A stretch of 64,000 nt of DNA, from assembly GCA_040222235.1 (NCBI GenBank), contig JAVKDO010000114.1:62001-126000 (forward strand), written 5' to 3'. The notes under the pieces are model-generated. The model made no database searches. It worked only from the letters and a program-made list of their open reading frames with translations, and had not been told where the DNA came from. The position numbers and the translations under genes were made by a program. Position 1 is the stretch's first letter. Every line of letters begins with the position of its first letter. The DNA is from UBA6059 sp040222235 (lineage in GTDB: Bacteria > Bacteroidota > Bacteroidia > Cytophagales > Cyclobacteriaceae). This document shows positions 25,625 to 33,782 of this stretch, one piece after another.

Positions 25625-25632
25625 TAAATTTG
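25625..25632 (+). promoter_or_regulatory. -7 element upstream of dnaN
   Basis: TAAATTTG is a perfect match to the Bacteroidota -7 consensus, 39 bases before the dnaN ATG. A TTG at 25595-25597 is 27 bases upstream, longer than ideal, so the -33 element is uncertain. Confidence 0.45.
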
Positions 25633-25671
25633 CACCTGCATTTTTGTTAAAGACATACAACCTACCGCCCC

Positions 25672-26796
25672 ATGAAATTCATAGTCTCCTCATCATATTT
25701 ACTTAAGCAACTCAGTGCCATCAACGGCGTGATCACCACCAATCCTGTGGTGCCCATTCTTGAGAATTTCCTATTCGAAATCAACGAAGGAAACCTCACC
25801 GTGACCGCTTCTGATTTGCAGACCTCAATGATTACGGAGCTACAGGTAGAGGCGAAGGATAATGGTAGCATTGCTGTGCCGGCCAAGATATTGTTGGAGA
25901 CATTGAAGAACCTTCCGGAGCAGCCAGTGACATTCTCGATAGACGAGGAGTCTTACAGCATAGAGATCAGCTCTGACAATGGTCGATATAAGCTCTCTGG
26001 TGAAAATGCAACTGACTTTCCGAAAGTGCCCGCAGTGGCTGACGGCTACTCTGTAGATATGTCTTCAGATGTTCTGGCTTCCGCTATCGCAAATACCATA
26101 TTCGCGACTAGCAATGACGAATTGAGACCTGCAATGACAGGGGTTTACTTAAAGTTGGATGACAAGAGCACCACGTTTGTGGCAACTGACGGCCACAGGC
26201 TGATCAGGTATAGAAGAGTGGATATTGCCGGTGATATGGATCACTCGATGATCATCCCAAGAAAAGCATTAACACTGCTTAGGTCAACCATTCCGTCTGA
26301 GAATACTAATGTAAGTGTTGAGTTTAATGCTGCTAATGCGTTCTTCAGTTTTGGTAATATCAAGATGATCTGTAGACTGATAGACGAGCGCTTCCCTGAT
26401 TATGAGAATGTGATCCCTTCGGATAACGAGAACAATATGGTCATCGATCGTGTGGAGTTCCTGAGCTCACTCAAGAGGATAGCTATCTACGCAAACAAGA
26501 CTACTCATCAGGTAAGATTGAAAATTACCGGTAGTGAATTAATGATCTCTGCTGAGGACCTTGACTTCTCTAATGAGGCCAATGAGCGTCTATCATGCGA
26601 GCATGAAGGGGAGGATATCGAGATTGGCTTTAATGCTAAGTTCCTTATCGAAATGTTGAGCAACCTTGAGTCTGCGAAACTGATGATGAAGCTTCAGGCG
26701 GCTAATAAGGCTGGTCTTATCATACCTGAAGAGAAGGATGACAATGAGGATCTGCTGATGCTCGTCATGCCTGTCATGCTTAACAACTACGTCTAA
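25672..26796 (+). CDS. dnaN: DNA polymerase III sliding clamp (beta subunit) DnaN
   Basis: DnaN is the ring-shaped processivity factor of the replicative polymerase. The 374-residue product starts MKFIVSSSYLLKQLSAINGV and contains the three repeated clamp domains: domain 1 with NPVVPILENFLFEI, domain 2 with LRPAMTGVYL and TDGHRLIRYR, and domain 3 ending MLVMPVMLNNYV, the conserved C-terminus near the peptide-binding pocket. It is not next to dnaA, so the origin is not implied. The gene carries its own -7 element. Confidence 0.97.
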   Translation: MKFIVSSSYLLKQLSAINGVITTNPVVPILENFLFEINEGNLTVTASDLQTSMITELQVEAKDNGSIAVPAKILLETLKNLPEQPVTFSIDEESYSIEISSDNGRYKLSGENATDFPKVPAVADGYSVDMSSDVLASAIANTIFATSNDELRPAMTGVYLKLDDKSTTFVATDGHRLIRYRRVDIAGDMDHSMIIPRKALTLLRSTIPSENTNVSVEFNAANAFFSFGNIKMICRLIDERFPDYENVIPSDNENNMVIDRVEFLSSLKRIAIYANKTTHQVRLKITGSELMISAEDLDFSNEANERLSCEHEGEDIEIGFNAKFLIEMLSNLESAKLMMKLQAANKAGLIIPEEKDDNEDLLMLVMPVMLNNYV

Positions 26797-26798
26797 GT

Positions 26799-27842
26799 TT
26801 AGTCTTCAAGTACAAACACACTCATCTCATGGAGCCTGACCTCCATGGCAGGATTGGCGGTGATGCCAAAGTTGTGTGTAACCTGATCTGATACTTCCCA
26901 GCGGTAGACAAATTTGTTGTTGATAAACCCGTAATTGAAGTTATCAATTCTTTGAACAGTGATAATGTTCTTCCCAACAGGATTGATGAAGTCTGAGCCT
27001 ATCTGGATGGTTGGGACATTATTCTGTCTTGAGCCAATGACGATCTGTCTTGAGCTATTAATGAGCATGTAATTGCCCTCTTCCTGTAAGTTCTGACCCC
27101 AAGTCAGACCGGAGAAATTGTCTCCTGACAATATCTCGAGAGTGAGGTCAATCCTGTAATTGCCATTACCTGATAAACTGACCTCATCCTGATTGAGATT
27201 ACTAATCTCGTCTTGAGTGATGAGACGGGTTTGACCTCTGGTATAGACAGGAGTGGAGCCGTTCGATGTATTCCATCCTGATGTGCGCTCAATGAAGACC
27301 TCCTGGTATTTGGGCTCTAGTCTTGGGGTCAGCTCGAAACTCTCTTTTACCCATGTCGGGAGATTATCTGCTGCTTCGAATAGCTCATCGAGGTAGTATT
27401 CGGTTCTAAAGCCACTGAAATTAGTGATGAAGGACCGGTTAGCGACAGGTTGGCCACCTCTCATGATGCTCTGCCATTCTCCGTTCGGCAATATGTCATT
27501 GAAGTGCTCTCGGCCAAGAAGACAGTGGCCAAGCTCATGAAAGATCGTCAGTCGATTTTGAGCTGCGTCGTTATTCTCCCAACTGATAGGGTTAATAATG
27601 ATGCGTTTCTCCTCCTGGTTGCACTGCCCATCCCAGAAGGGGTTCTGTGTCGGACCGAAAATAATCGTGACCTCTTTTAAAGGCTCATTGACGTTAAGTC
27701 CGCGAAGAGCAGCTTCTTCTATAAAGTCGATGAGGTAAGGCCTAAATGTAGGATCGACCTCTGCATTGAGTGATTCCTGCTCACGGCAAGAGGCGTGAGT
27801 CAGTAGAATGAGACCAAGAAGTCCTAGGTATATAAGCTTCAT
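26799..27842 (-). CDS. Lipoprotein with metallopeptidase-like HExxH motif and jelly-roll-like C-terminus
   Basis: This 347-residue protein begins MKLIYLGLLGLILLTHASC, a lipoprotein signal with the lipobox cysteine at residue 19, so it should be anchored in the membrane facing the periplasm or outside. Residues 100-113 or so carry HELGHCLLGREH. The HExxH zinc motif is intact and a third histidine lies seven residues after it, one residue more than the metzincin HExxHxxGxxH. The part after about residue 200 (SGLTWGQNLQEEGNYMLIN and following) resembles a concanavalin/jelly-roll sugar- or protein-binding domain. It is convergent with dnaN, with 2 bases between stops. Peptidase activity is likely but unproven; the family is not certain. 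Confidence 0.75.
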   Translation of the reverse strand: MKLIYLGLLGLILLTHASCREQESLNAEVDPTFRPYLIDFIEEAALRGLNVNEPLKEVTIIFGPTQNPFWDGQCNQEEKRIIINPISWENNDAAQNRLTIFHELGHCLLGREHFNDILPNGEWQSIMRGGQPVANRSFITNFSGFRTEYYLDELFEAADNLPTWVKESFELTPRLEPKYQEVFIERTSGWNTSNGSTPVYTRGQTRLITQDEISNLNQDEVSLSGNGNYRIDLTLEILSGDNFSGLTWGQNLQEEGNYMLINSSRQIVIGSRQNNVPTIQIGSDFINPVGKNIITVQRIDNFNYGFINNKFVYRWEVSDQVTHNFGITANPAMEVRLHEMSVFVLED

Positions 27843-28078
27843 CGAAGGGGTAACAGAAGTAGGAACTTATACCCTAAGTTGACCCGAAAATACATCAGCG
27901 AATGGATCTGCAATATTAGAGGGGTTATCTATCTAGTGTCATTTATATAGGTGTTACAACCAATAGCCCACGAATGTCTTGGCAAGTACAAAAAATGAAT
28001 TAGCAGTCCAATTAACTAACAATTCCGTTGTACGAGAGGTATACATTCCACAACTTTAATCAAGAATAAAACTCCCGT

Positions 28079-29356
28079 ATTATCGATTTAGCAACCAAGA
28101 CACCCACGATTCCACCCGCTGAAATCTTACTTGCTCGATATCAGTCCGTTCGTGACCTTTCTCTTGAGATCTGTCAACCGCTCAAACCCGAAGATTTTGT
28201 TGTCCAGCCCGTCGTGGATGTAAGCCCACCGAAGTGGCACCTTGGACATACGACTTGGTTTTTTGAGACTTTTGTACTTTCAAATGCTCCTGGATTTAAG
28301 GTTTTCAATGACGACTATGGCTTCCTTTTCAATAGCTATTATGAGACCGTCGGAAAGCGCGTACTCAGGGTTAATCGAGGATTGATGACTCGTCCTACAA
28401 TTGATGAGGTGATGAACTTCAGACGATTCGTCGATGAGCAGATGGAGACCTTCCTCACCTTGGGTGAGGTCCCTTCCGAACTACTCCCTGTAATCGAACT
28501 TGGCCTGCAACACGAGCAGCAGCATCAGGAGCTATTACTGTATGACATTAAGTACATCCTTGGTCACAACCCACTCTTCCCTCCCTACCGGGAAAATAGT
28601 CCGTCCCATTCGACAACATCTCCGATAGATTTGAAATTCCTTCCGGTAGGAGAAGGAAACCATGATATCGGCTATAAAGGAAATGACTTTCACTTCGATA
28701 ATGAGGAAGGCAGGCATAAGGTCTTTCTGCATGATTTTGCGATAGCCAATCGACTGGTAACCAATGCCGAATATCTAGAATTCATAGCTGACGGTGGCTA
28801 CCAAGATTTTAGGCATTGGCTCTCGGAAGGCTGGGAATGGGTAAAAGCAGGTCAAATCAAGGCCCCACATTACTGGCACAGCATCGATGGTGCGTGGCAC
28901 AACTATACGCTGCAGGGGCTAGAAGAGATTGATCCCAACTTGCCTGTTGCTCATGTTAGTTATTTTGAAGCAGAGGCCTTTGCCAGATGGAAGGGATTGC
29001 GTCTGCCGACGGAATTTGAATGGGAGGTAGCGTGCGAACATTATGCACCTGAGATTCCAGTTTCGTCAAATTTTGTAGACCATAGGCAGTTTGGGCCGAC
29101 TGTAGAATCGGACGAGTATCAGTTTTTTGGGAATCTCTGGCAATGGACAAGTAGCAGCTATCTGCCCTACCCATACTTCAAGACCGTAGAAGGGGCTATT
29201 GGTGAATACAATGGCAAGTTTATGGTCAATCAAATGGTGCTTCGAGGAGGCTCTTATGCCACATCCCGAAACCATATGCGACCAACCTATCGTAATTTCT
29301 TTCATCCGAACCTCCGTTGGCTATTCAATGGTATTCGGCTAGCTAAACATACCTAA
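28079..29356 (+). CDS. egtB: Ergothioneine biosynthesis sulfoxide synthase EgtB (non-canonical start)
   Basis: EgtB is the non-heme iron enzyme that joins cysteine or gamma-glutamylcysteine to hercynine. The N-terminal DinB-like domain carries PPKWHLGHTTWFFETF and the iron-binding LGLQHEQQHQELLL (HxxxH type). The C-terminal FGE-sulfatase domain ends VLRGGSYATSRNHMRPTYRN. The first GTG (28214) lies inside the conserved DVSPPKWHLGHT block. However, the frame continues upstream with family-like sequence (LLARYQSVRDLSLEICQPLK and EDFVVQPV), so the true N-terminus is earlier. There is no ATG, GTG or TTG back to the upstream stop; ATT 28079 or ATC 28082 are the candidates. I chose ATT because AUU has precedent as a rare initiator. 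egtD follows at 10 bases. Confidence 0.9.
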   Translation: MIDLATKTPTIPPAEILLARYQSVRDLSLEICQPLKPEDFVVQPVVDVSPPKWHLGHTTWFFETFVLSNAPGFKVFNDDYGFLFNSYYETVGKRVLRVNRGLMTRPTIDEVMNFRRFVDEQMETFLTLGEVPSELLPVIELGLQHEQQHQELLLYDIKYILGHNPLFPPYRENSPSHSTTSPIDLKFLPVGEGNHDIGYKGNDFHFDNEEGRHKVFLHDFAIANRLVTNAEYLEFIADGGYQDFRHWLSEGWEWVKAGQIKAPHYWHSIDGAWHNYTLQGLEEIDPNLPVAHVSYFEAEAFARWKGLRLPTEFEWEVACEHYAPEIPVSSNFVDHRQFGPTVESDEYQFFGNLWQWTSSSYLPYPYFKTVEGAIGEYNGKFMVNQMVLRGGSYATSRNHMRPTYRNFFHPNLRWLFNGIRLAKHT

Positions 29357-29366
29357 GGCTGACGCT

Positions 29367-30374
29367 ATGAGTGTTAAACTCCAGTTCAACGGTTCTGAGA
29401 GAGTCTCAGAAAAGATATATGCATTGCCTGCTGCTGAATTTGCAAAGGAGGTACTAGAAGGTCTTGGTGCTCCGAGCAAGTACTTGTCGTCAAAGTACTT
29501 CTATGATGAGCGCGGTGATGAACTCTTTCAGGAGATCATGGCTTTGGATAGCTACTATCTTACCAGAGCCGAGTATCAGATTTTCGAAAGGCAGGCGACT
29601 GAAATTGTCGAGCTTATCTCGCGACAAGCTGGGTCATTTCAGCTCCTTGAGTTTGGCGCAGGTGATGGTACCAAGACCAAAGTACTTCTTAGAGAGTTTC
29701 TTAAGGCAGGTCTTGACTTCAGGTATTGTCCTATAGATATCTCTGATAATGTGTTGCAAGGGCTCACCGATAGCCTACATGAGGAATTGCCCGAGTTGAA
29801 TGTTGAAGCGCTTCATGGCGACTACTTCCAGGTACTGAACTCATCGAATAATCAGAGCGATGAGCGCAAAGTAGTCATGTTTCTGGGTTCCAATATTGGT
29901 AATTTCGGAATTGAGAAGGCACAGCAGTTTCTTCAGTCAATGTCCGATAATCTGCATTCTGGTGATATCCTGCTGGTGGGTATCGACCTAAAAAAAGACC
30001 CCCAAGTGATCCTGAAGGCTTATAACGATCCAGAAGGTGTGACGCGAGCATTCAACCTCAACTTGCTGACTAGAATCAACAGAGAACTGTCAGCCAACTT
30101 TGATCTTGAAGCATATGAGCACTACGCTTCGTATAATCCTCAAAATGGAGAGTGTAGGAGCTACTTACTCAGCAAGAAAGATCAGCAAGTTTATTTCGAA
30201 GATTTGAATGTCACCATCGACTTCAAAGCCTGGGAGGAAATCCACATGGAGATCTCGAGGAAGTACAGCTTGCGTGAAATAGAGACACTCGCAGATCGGT
30301 CTGGATTTAAAGTGCTGAAGCACTTGACAGATGAGCGAAACTATTTTGTAGATTCATTTTGGGAGGTTCGCTGA
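29367..30374 (+). CDS. egtD: L-histidine N-alpha-methyltransferase EgtD
   Basis: EgtD trimethylates histidine to hercynine using SAM, the step before EgtB. The 335-residue protein shows the family start SSKYFYDERGDELFQEIM, the SAM loop LLEFGAGDGTKTKVLL and FLGSNIGNFG, and ends LADRSGFKVLKHLTDERN. Length and motifs fit EgtD well. Together with egtB this is a two-gene ergothioneine operon. The egtC, egtA and egtE genes are absent here, which is common where glutamylcysteine is not used or the lyase is encoded elsewhere. Confidence 0.93.
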   Translation: MSVKLQFNGSERVSEKIYALPAAEFAKEVLEGLGAPSKYLSSKYFYDERGDELFQEIMALDSYYLTRAEYQIFERQATEIVELISRQAGSFQLLEFGAGDGTKTKVLLREFLKAGLDFRYCPIDISDNVLQGLTDSLHEELPELNVEALHGDYFQVLNSSNNQSDERKVVMFLGSNIGNFGIEKAQQFLQSMSDNLHSGDILLVGIDLKKDPQVILKAYNDPEGVTRAFNLNLLTRINRELSANFDLEAYEHYASYNPQNGECRSYLLSKKDQQVYFEDLNVTIDFKAWEEIHMEISRKYSLREIETLADRSGFKVLKHLTDERNYFVDSFWEVR

Positions 30375-30380
30375 TTGCTA

Positions 30381-30411
30381 TTGTATAGCTAGTGGATTCC
30401 TTCTATTTTTG
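30381..30411 (+). promoter_or_regulatory. Promoter of tRNA-Leu
   Basis: TTG (30381-30383), a 20-base spacer and TATTTTTG (30404-30411) match the Bacteroidota -33/-7 pattern. A start about 7 bases downstream would be just ahead of the tRNA 5' end at 30424. Confidence 0.65.
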
Positions 30412-30423
30412 CCATCCTTTTAA

Positions 30424-30507
30424 GCGCACGTGGCGGAATTGGTAGACGCGCCAGCTTGAGGGGCTGGTGACCGCAAGGTCGTGGAGGTTCGACTCCTCTC
30501 GTGCGCA
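30424..30507 (+). tRNA. tRNA-Leu (anticodon GAG)
   Basis: The acceptor arms GCGCACG (30424-30430) and CGTGCGC (30500-30506) pair fully. The anticodon stem CCAGC/GCTGG encloses loop TTGAGGG, giving anticodon GAG, which reads CUC/CUU. A long variable arm (TGACCGCAAGGTCG region) and the T-arm GAGG-TTCGACT-CCTC confirm a class II tRNA-Leu. CCA is not encoded. Confidence 0.95.
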
Positions 30508-30508
30508 C

Positions 30509-30542
30509 AAAGCCTTTCGGAGCAATCTGAAAGGCTTTTTTA
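30509..30542 (+). terminator. Intrinsic terminator of tRNA-Leu
   Basis: AAAGCCTTTC (30509-30518) and GAAAGGCTTT (30529-30538) form a perfect 10-bp stem followed by a run of T residues. It also ends close to the converging minus-strand gene. Confidence 0.85.
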
Positions 30543-30545
30543 TTA

Positions 30546-31829
30546 CTATCTGTTATACGGGGTTTCGTTAATCCAATTGAAGCCTCGCCCGTTCAAATTG
30601 AACTCGTCTACATTTACTTTATGGAGTTCGATAAATACTTGATCCTTGTTCAAGGCACCTTTGAGAAAAAGGATGCTATCACCTCGAGATACATAGCTCA
30701 TGGCAGTACTGTCTATTTCAAGCTTTTTGCTCTCTAGATGCATGGTACTAGACAGTGTATCAATAGTTAGTTGGAACCAGTGTTTTTTTCCATCGCACAT
30801 GACGACAGGAGAGAAGCCCTCGCGCTCAATAGCGAGATATCTCCATCTAGAGGAGTCACCAATGATCGGTGGAATGGTATCACCATTCTTAACGAACAAC
30901 TGCGTCTCATAAAGACCTTGAAGCGCAATCTTGGGCCGTAGGTCACCCCAGCTGCGCTGACTCTCATAGCCCATCGATGCGGTGGAGTAAATCATGAAAG
31001 TGATGAATAACACCTTTAAGACCACAAAGGGAACCGTATCTATTCTTAGGAATTGTTTGGGTCGCTGTTCAACATCCAACGTAGCACTACGCCCAAGTAC
31101 GAAAAGATTCGCTAATGCCTTGAGGTGGGGTGACGCCAAATAAAAGAGAAATAGAAACAAATGTGTTGAGTATAGTTTGACGGGTACGTCATAGGTGAAG
31201 TTAAGTGCGACAACATTTGACATGGCGGCCATTCCCAAAAGTGCGCCAAGCAATGCTGTTCGACGATGAAAAAGAAGCAACCCTGGAATGGCTTCTGCAA
31301 TACCAGTGAACATGTTGTAGCCCTCCGAATAGCCCATAAACTTCCAGAGAATGCCCATGGGTGACATTTCACCATAAGGTGTTATAAGACTATCCAGTGA
31401 GGTGTTTGGAAACTGCGATTTAAAGATTTTAAAAAAGCCATACGATAGTAAAGTGTAGCCTAAATAATACCTCAGGAATACATTGTGCCAATGCTTTAGT
31501 AGTGGATAAGACTGAGTTCGTCGATCTAGTACGGTCCATAACCCCGTGGCTGATATCGAGAATATCGTGTACCATGCGAGCTGCAAATAATTGATAGTTC
31601 TGTCACCACTACCGCTAGGTTGATCTTCATAATCATCGGCTACCCACCCGAGTGATTTGGACAGGTAGGTAACTAGATTCTGTAGTGCATCAGCTGCCGT
31701 ATAGGTGAGCTCATCTATATACGGAAATATCTCGAATGGAAAGAATAGCGTATAAAAGAGCGTGTAGACAAAGAGGAATCTAAACAGGAACTTATGTAGT
31801 GTTCCCCATGGTTGATTGTCTACTAACAT
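30546..31829 (-). CDS. Multi-pass membrane protein, DoxX-like
   Basis: This 427-residue protein has eight or more hydrophobic segments in the first 300 residues, for example FLFRFLFVYTLFYTLFFPF, YYLGYTLLSYGFFKIFKSQF, LLFHRRTALLGALLGMAAMS and VVLKVLFITFMIYST. A globular C-terminal part of about 120 residues, probably extracytoplasmic, follows. The central YxxLGYTLLSYGFFKIFKSQFP and the glycine-rich EAIPGLLL resemble DoxX/SURF4-type proteins. No catalytic motif is visible. It is monocistronic. Function is unknown. Confidence 0.75.
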   Translation of the reverse strand: MLVDNQPWGTLHKFLFRFLFVYTLFYTLFFPFEIFPYIDELTYTAADALQNLVTYLSKSLGWVADDYEDQPSGSGDRTINYLQLAWYTIFSISATGLWTVLDRRTQSYPLLKHWHNVFLRYYLGYTLLSYGFFKIFKSQFPNTSLDSLITPYGEMSPMGILWKFMGYSEGYNMFTGIAEAIPGLLLFHRRTALLGALLGMAAMSNVVALNFTYDVPVKLYSTHLFLFLFYLASPHLKALANLFVLGRSATLDVEQRPKQFLRIDTVPFVVLKVLFITFMIYSTASMGYESQRSWGDLRPKIALQGLYETQLFVKNGDTIPPIIGDSSRWRYLAIEREGFSPVVMCDGKKHWFQLTIDTLSSTMHLESKKLEIDSTAMSYVSRGDSILFLKGALNKDQVFIELHKVNVDEFNLNGRGFNWINETPYNR

Positions 31830-31897
31830 ATCTCGACTGTTGAAAACGGGAGTTATGTCAATATAGCAAATGTTAATTTATTGAACATAATAATTGC

Positions 31898-32305
31898 TTA
31901 CTCAAGGAAGCGATACCTGATCCCCCAGCTTCCTCTGATAGCCACATCATCGTACGCCACAAGACCTGCCATTTCAATGTGGCAACCAAGTTTCTTTTGT
32001 TCGAAAGGGTAAATATTTAGGCCTACAGGTATGACTAGACCGTCAAAACTCTGCACACGACCACCCAACCCAGTGTATACTTGGACATCATCTGTTTCTT
32101 TCACTATGTAATTCACGGCTAGTTCTAGACTGGTTTCACTAAGAAAATTGTCAACACCAACGCGCAACTCTGGGAGCCACTTTTCGCCCAACTGATAGTT
32201 GAACCCTACAAAGGGCAGATTGGATTGATGAAAGCTAACGCCAAATTGGGCAGATGAATAATGTGAGATTGCAAGGAACAGTGCTAAGGATAAAATTGTC
32301 TTCAT
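31898..32305 (-). CDS. Small secreted beta-barrel-like protein
   Basis: This 135-residue protein has a signal peptide (MKTILSLALFLAISHYSSAQ). Its mature part alternates hydrophobic and polar residues and ends in an aromatic strand, GSWGIRYRFLE. This fits a small outer-membrane beta-barrel or a lipocalin-like secreted protein, but it is short for a barrel. No family is recognised. It stands alone, 68 bases downstream of the start of the minus-strand DoxX-like gene. Confidence 0.6.
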   Translation of the reverse strand: MKTILSLALFLAISHYSSAQFGVSFHQSNLPFVGFNYQLGEKWLPELRVGVDNFLSETSLELAVNYIVKETDDVQVYTGLGGRVQSFDGLVIPVGLNIYPFEQKKLGCHIEMAGLVAYDDVAIRGSWGIRYRFLE

Positions 32306-32418
32306 AATTGATATAACATGTTTTGAAAAGCAATAATAATGACATGCTTGAAGACATTATCCTGTTATTCAACTATGTAGACAGTTTGTAGACGCAATGG
32401 AGCTGTATTTGTATTCTG

Positions 32419-32574
32419 TTAGACCTGCTTTAACTCCTGATCTTTTGTCTCGGTCTTTTCCATGGGGCAGCCCCACTTCTCGACGAATGTTTCTTTCCAC
32501 TTCATTTTATCTTCTGAAGCTCTCAATTTCAATTTGATGAGTGAATGAAAATCGATTGAAAAAGAGCTAACCTC
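32419..32574 (-). pseudogene. Remnant of the 3' end of the small membrane-protein gene at 33783-34127
   Basis: Read on the minus strand, this fragment encodes KMKWKETFVEKWGCPMEKTE followed by TKDQELKQV and a stop. The corresponding part of the intact gene differs in two residues (A for V, R for K). The frame is open only 51 codons and lacks the membrane helices, so it is a truncated copy. Upstream of the homologous part the reading frame continues for about 20 unrelated codons. Confidence 0.75.
32423..32516. repeat. 94-bp direct repeat, copy A
   Basis: It matches 33787-33880 at 90 of 94 positions in the same orientation, 1364 bp apart. It includes the last 29 or so codons of the gene at 33783. 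The DNA between the two copies holds two AT-rich unknown genes. Confidence 0.9.
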
Positions 32575-32616
32575 TTATAATTCCAAAGAATGACTTTGAT
32601 TAAATATCACTGGAGG

Positions 32617-33012
32617 TTATTGTGCTTTCAGATAGTTTTCCATTAATTCCTCAACCCCAGAATTGGATTCGCTTATGGCATTGAATAGCGTATGAAGGGC
32701 GTGATCAGAGACAAAAGTATATAGGGGATTTTCATAATAGTCTATTAATTCCAGTCTCACCTTAACCTCAGTCTGGGTATTTTGAGTTGTATGGAGCTGA
32801 TAGCCTCCTAGTTCTGAGAGATTAGCAGTGTACTTATAGATCCTGAGACTCTTCGAATCAATAACCGTCTTATATACGGTGCTGATGATTCTTTCATTAA
32901 AAGGGGTTATCGTCCTTTCAGGAGAAATTGCCGTCCAATGTAGAACGCCTCTCTTGGTATCGTTGATTAGCTTAAGAACAAATCTGTCTCTGGTATTTTC
33001 CTCTCTTTCCAT
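32617..33012 (-). CDS. Unknown protein in the repeat-bounded cassette
   Basis: This 131-residue soluble protein (MEREENTRDRFVLKLINDTK start) has an alternating beta-strand middle (KVRLELIDYYENPLYTFVSD) and a helical end (GVEELMENYLKAQ). The opening F-V-L-K-L-I-x-x-T-x-x-G-x-L-x-W is a pattern I recall from several uncharacterised bacterial proteins without known function. It starts 9 bases after the stop of the next gene upstream on the same strand, so the two are co-transcribed. The base composition is AT-rich compared with housekeeping genes here. No signal peptide or catalytic motif is visible. Confidence 0.65.
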   Translation of the reverse strand: MEREENTRDRFVLKLINDTKRGVLHWTAISPERTITPFNERIISTVYKTVIDSKSLRIYKYTANLSELGGYQLHTTQNTQTEVKVRLELIDYYENPLYTFVSDHALHTLFNAISESNSGVEELMENYLKAQ

Positions 33013-33021
33013 GACGCAGTA

Positions 33022-33522
33022 TTATTCGTACTTTAAATCTTTTTCGATATTATCAACTTCAGTTATTAGCCTATTGAGATTGATCATCACTCGTTCAACA
33101 TGTGACTCATTGAGTTGTTGCTTTAGGCCAATTTTTATTTTTAACCATGTAGTAATTCCCGAATTATTTTCTTCGGTCATCCAGTTATCTAGTTGGGACA
33201 TGCTCTTTTCAAGCTTATAAACATTTTTCATCTCACTTGAATATAATGATTTTTGCAATGAACTCAATAATGGTGAGATTTTGCTAAACTCCATTTTTAT
33301 TTCCTGCCTATTGTCTTCGAAGGCGGCTCTAAGATTCGTAACTGAATTGTATGACGTTTTCAAGTCGGAATTGATTTGTGGCATTCTTGTTCTCTTAAGA
33401 TTTTTCTTATTGAGTTTCTCAATACCCCTCCTGTTCCACACTGCAACCATAAACGTCAGGATTGAGATAGCCAAACCCAGAAAAGAAAACCAATTTCCAT
33501 TAAGATTAATCCATTCGTTCAC
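33022..33522 (-). CDS. Membrane-anchored coiled-coil protein in the repeat-bounded cassette
   Basis: The 166-residue product has one N-terminal membrane helix (WFSFLGLAISILTFMVAVW, about residues 11-29). A basic stretch (RRGIEKLNKKNLKRTR) follows, then a long helical/coiled-coil cytoplasmic region with heptad-like spacing. I do not recognise a family. It is the first gene of a two-gene unit with 32617-33012. An inner-membrane scaffold that works with the second protein is a reasonable inference from topology, not from homology. AT-rich, as if recently acquired. Confidence 0.65.
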   Translation of the reverse strand: MNEWINLNGNWFSFLGLAISILTFMVAVWNRRGIEKLNKKNLKRTRMPQINSDLKTSYNSVTNLRAAFEDNRQEIKMEFSKISPLLSSLQKSLYSSEMKNVYKLEKSMSQLDNWMTEENNSGITTWLKIKIGLKQQLNESHVERVMINLNRLITEVDNIEKDLKYE

Positions 33523-33558
33523 GCCTTTAGGACGTTGTTTGATTCAATATAATTAATA

Positions 33559-33701
33559 GGGTTACCCATTTAAGTACCGAGACAAAATAAAAAAAATTGT
33601 TCTGATTAATCTGATTAAGCTATTTTTCTATTGTCAAGAGAAAACCCGTGAAATTTCAAACGTGCTGTTAACCAAGCGCTTGAGAATTAAATGGGTAGCC
33701 C
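33559..33701. repeat. Inverted repeat pair upstream of the unknown cassette
   Basis: GGGTTACCCATTTAA (33559-33573) and TTAAATGGGTAGCCC (33687-33701) pair at 14 of 15 positions around 113 bases. A 10-base palindrome CAAGCGCTTG (33673-33682) lies inside. It could be the end structure of a small mobile element or an upstream regulatory hairpin of the cassette. Confidence 0.55.
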
Positions 33702-33782
33702 AAATAATTAAAATCTTGAGGATCGTCCCAAGTGAGTGTCTATGTCTTTATAAAAAGCATACTTAGCGGTCAAAATATACCT

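Noticed and set aside
25672..26796. Replication origin next to dnaN
   Set aside because: No dnaA gene or clustered DnaA boxes were seen around dnaN, and dnaN alone does not mark an origin.
32419..32574. Functional short gene in copy A of the 94-bp repeat
   Set aside because: The frame holds only the last 29 codons of the parent gene without its membrane helices, and no start context is present.
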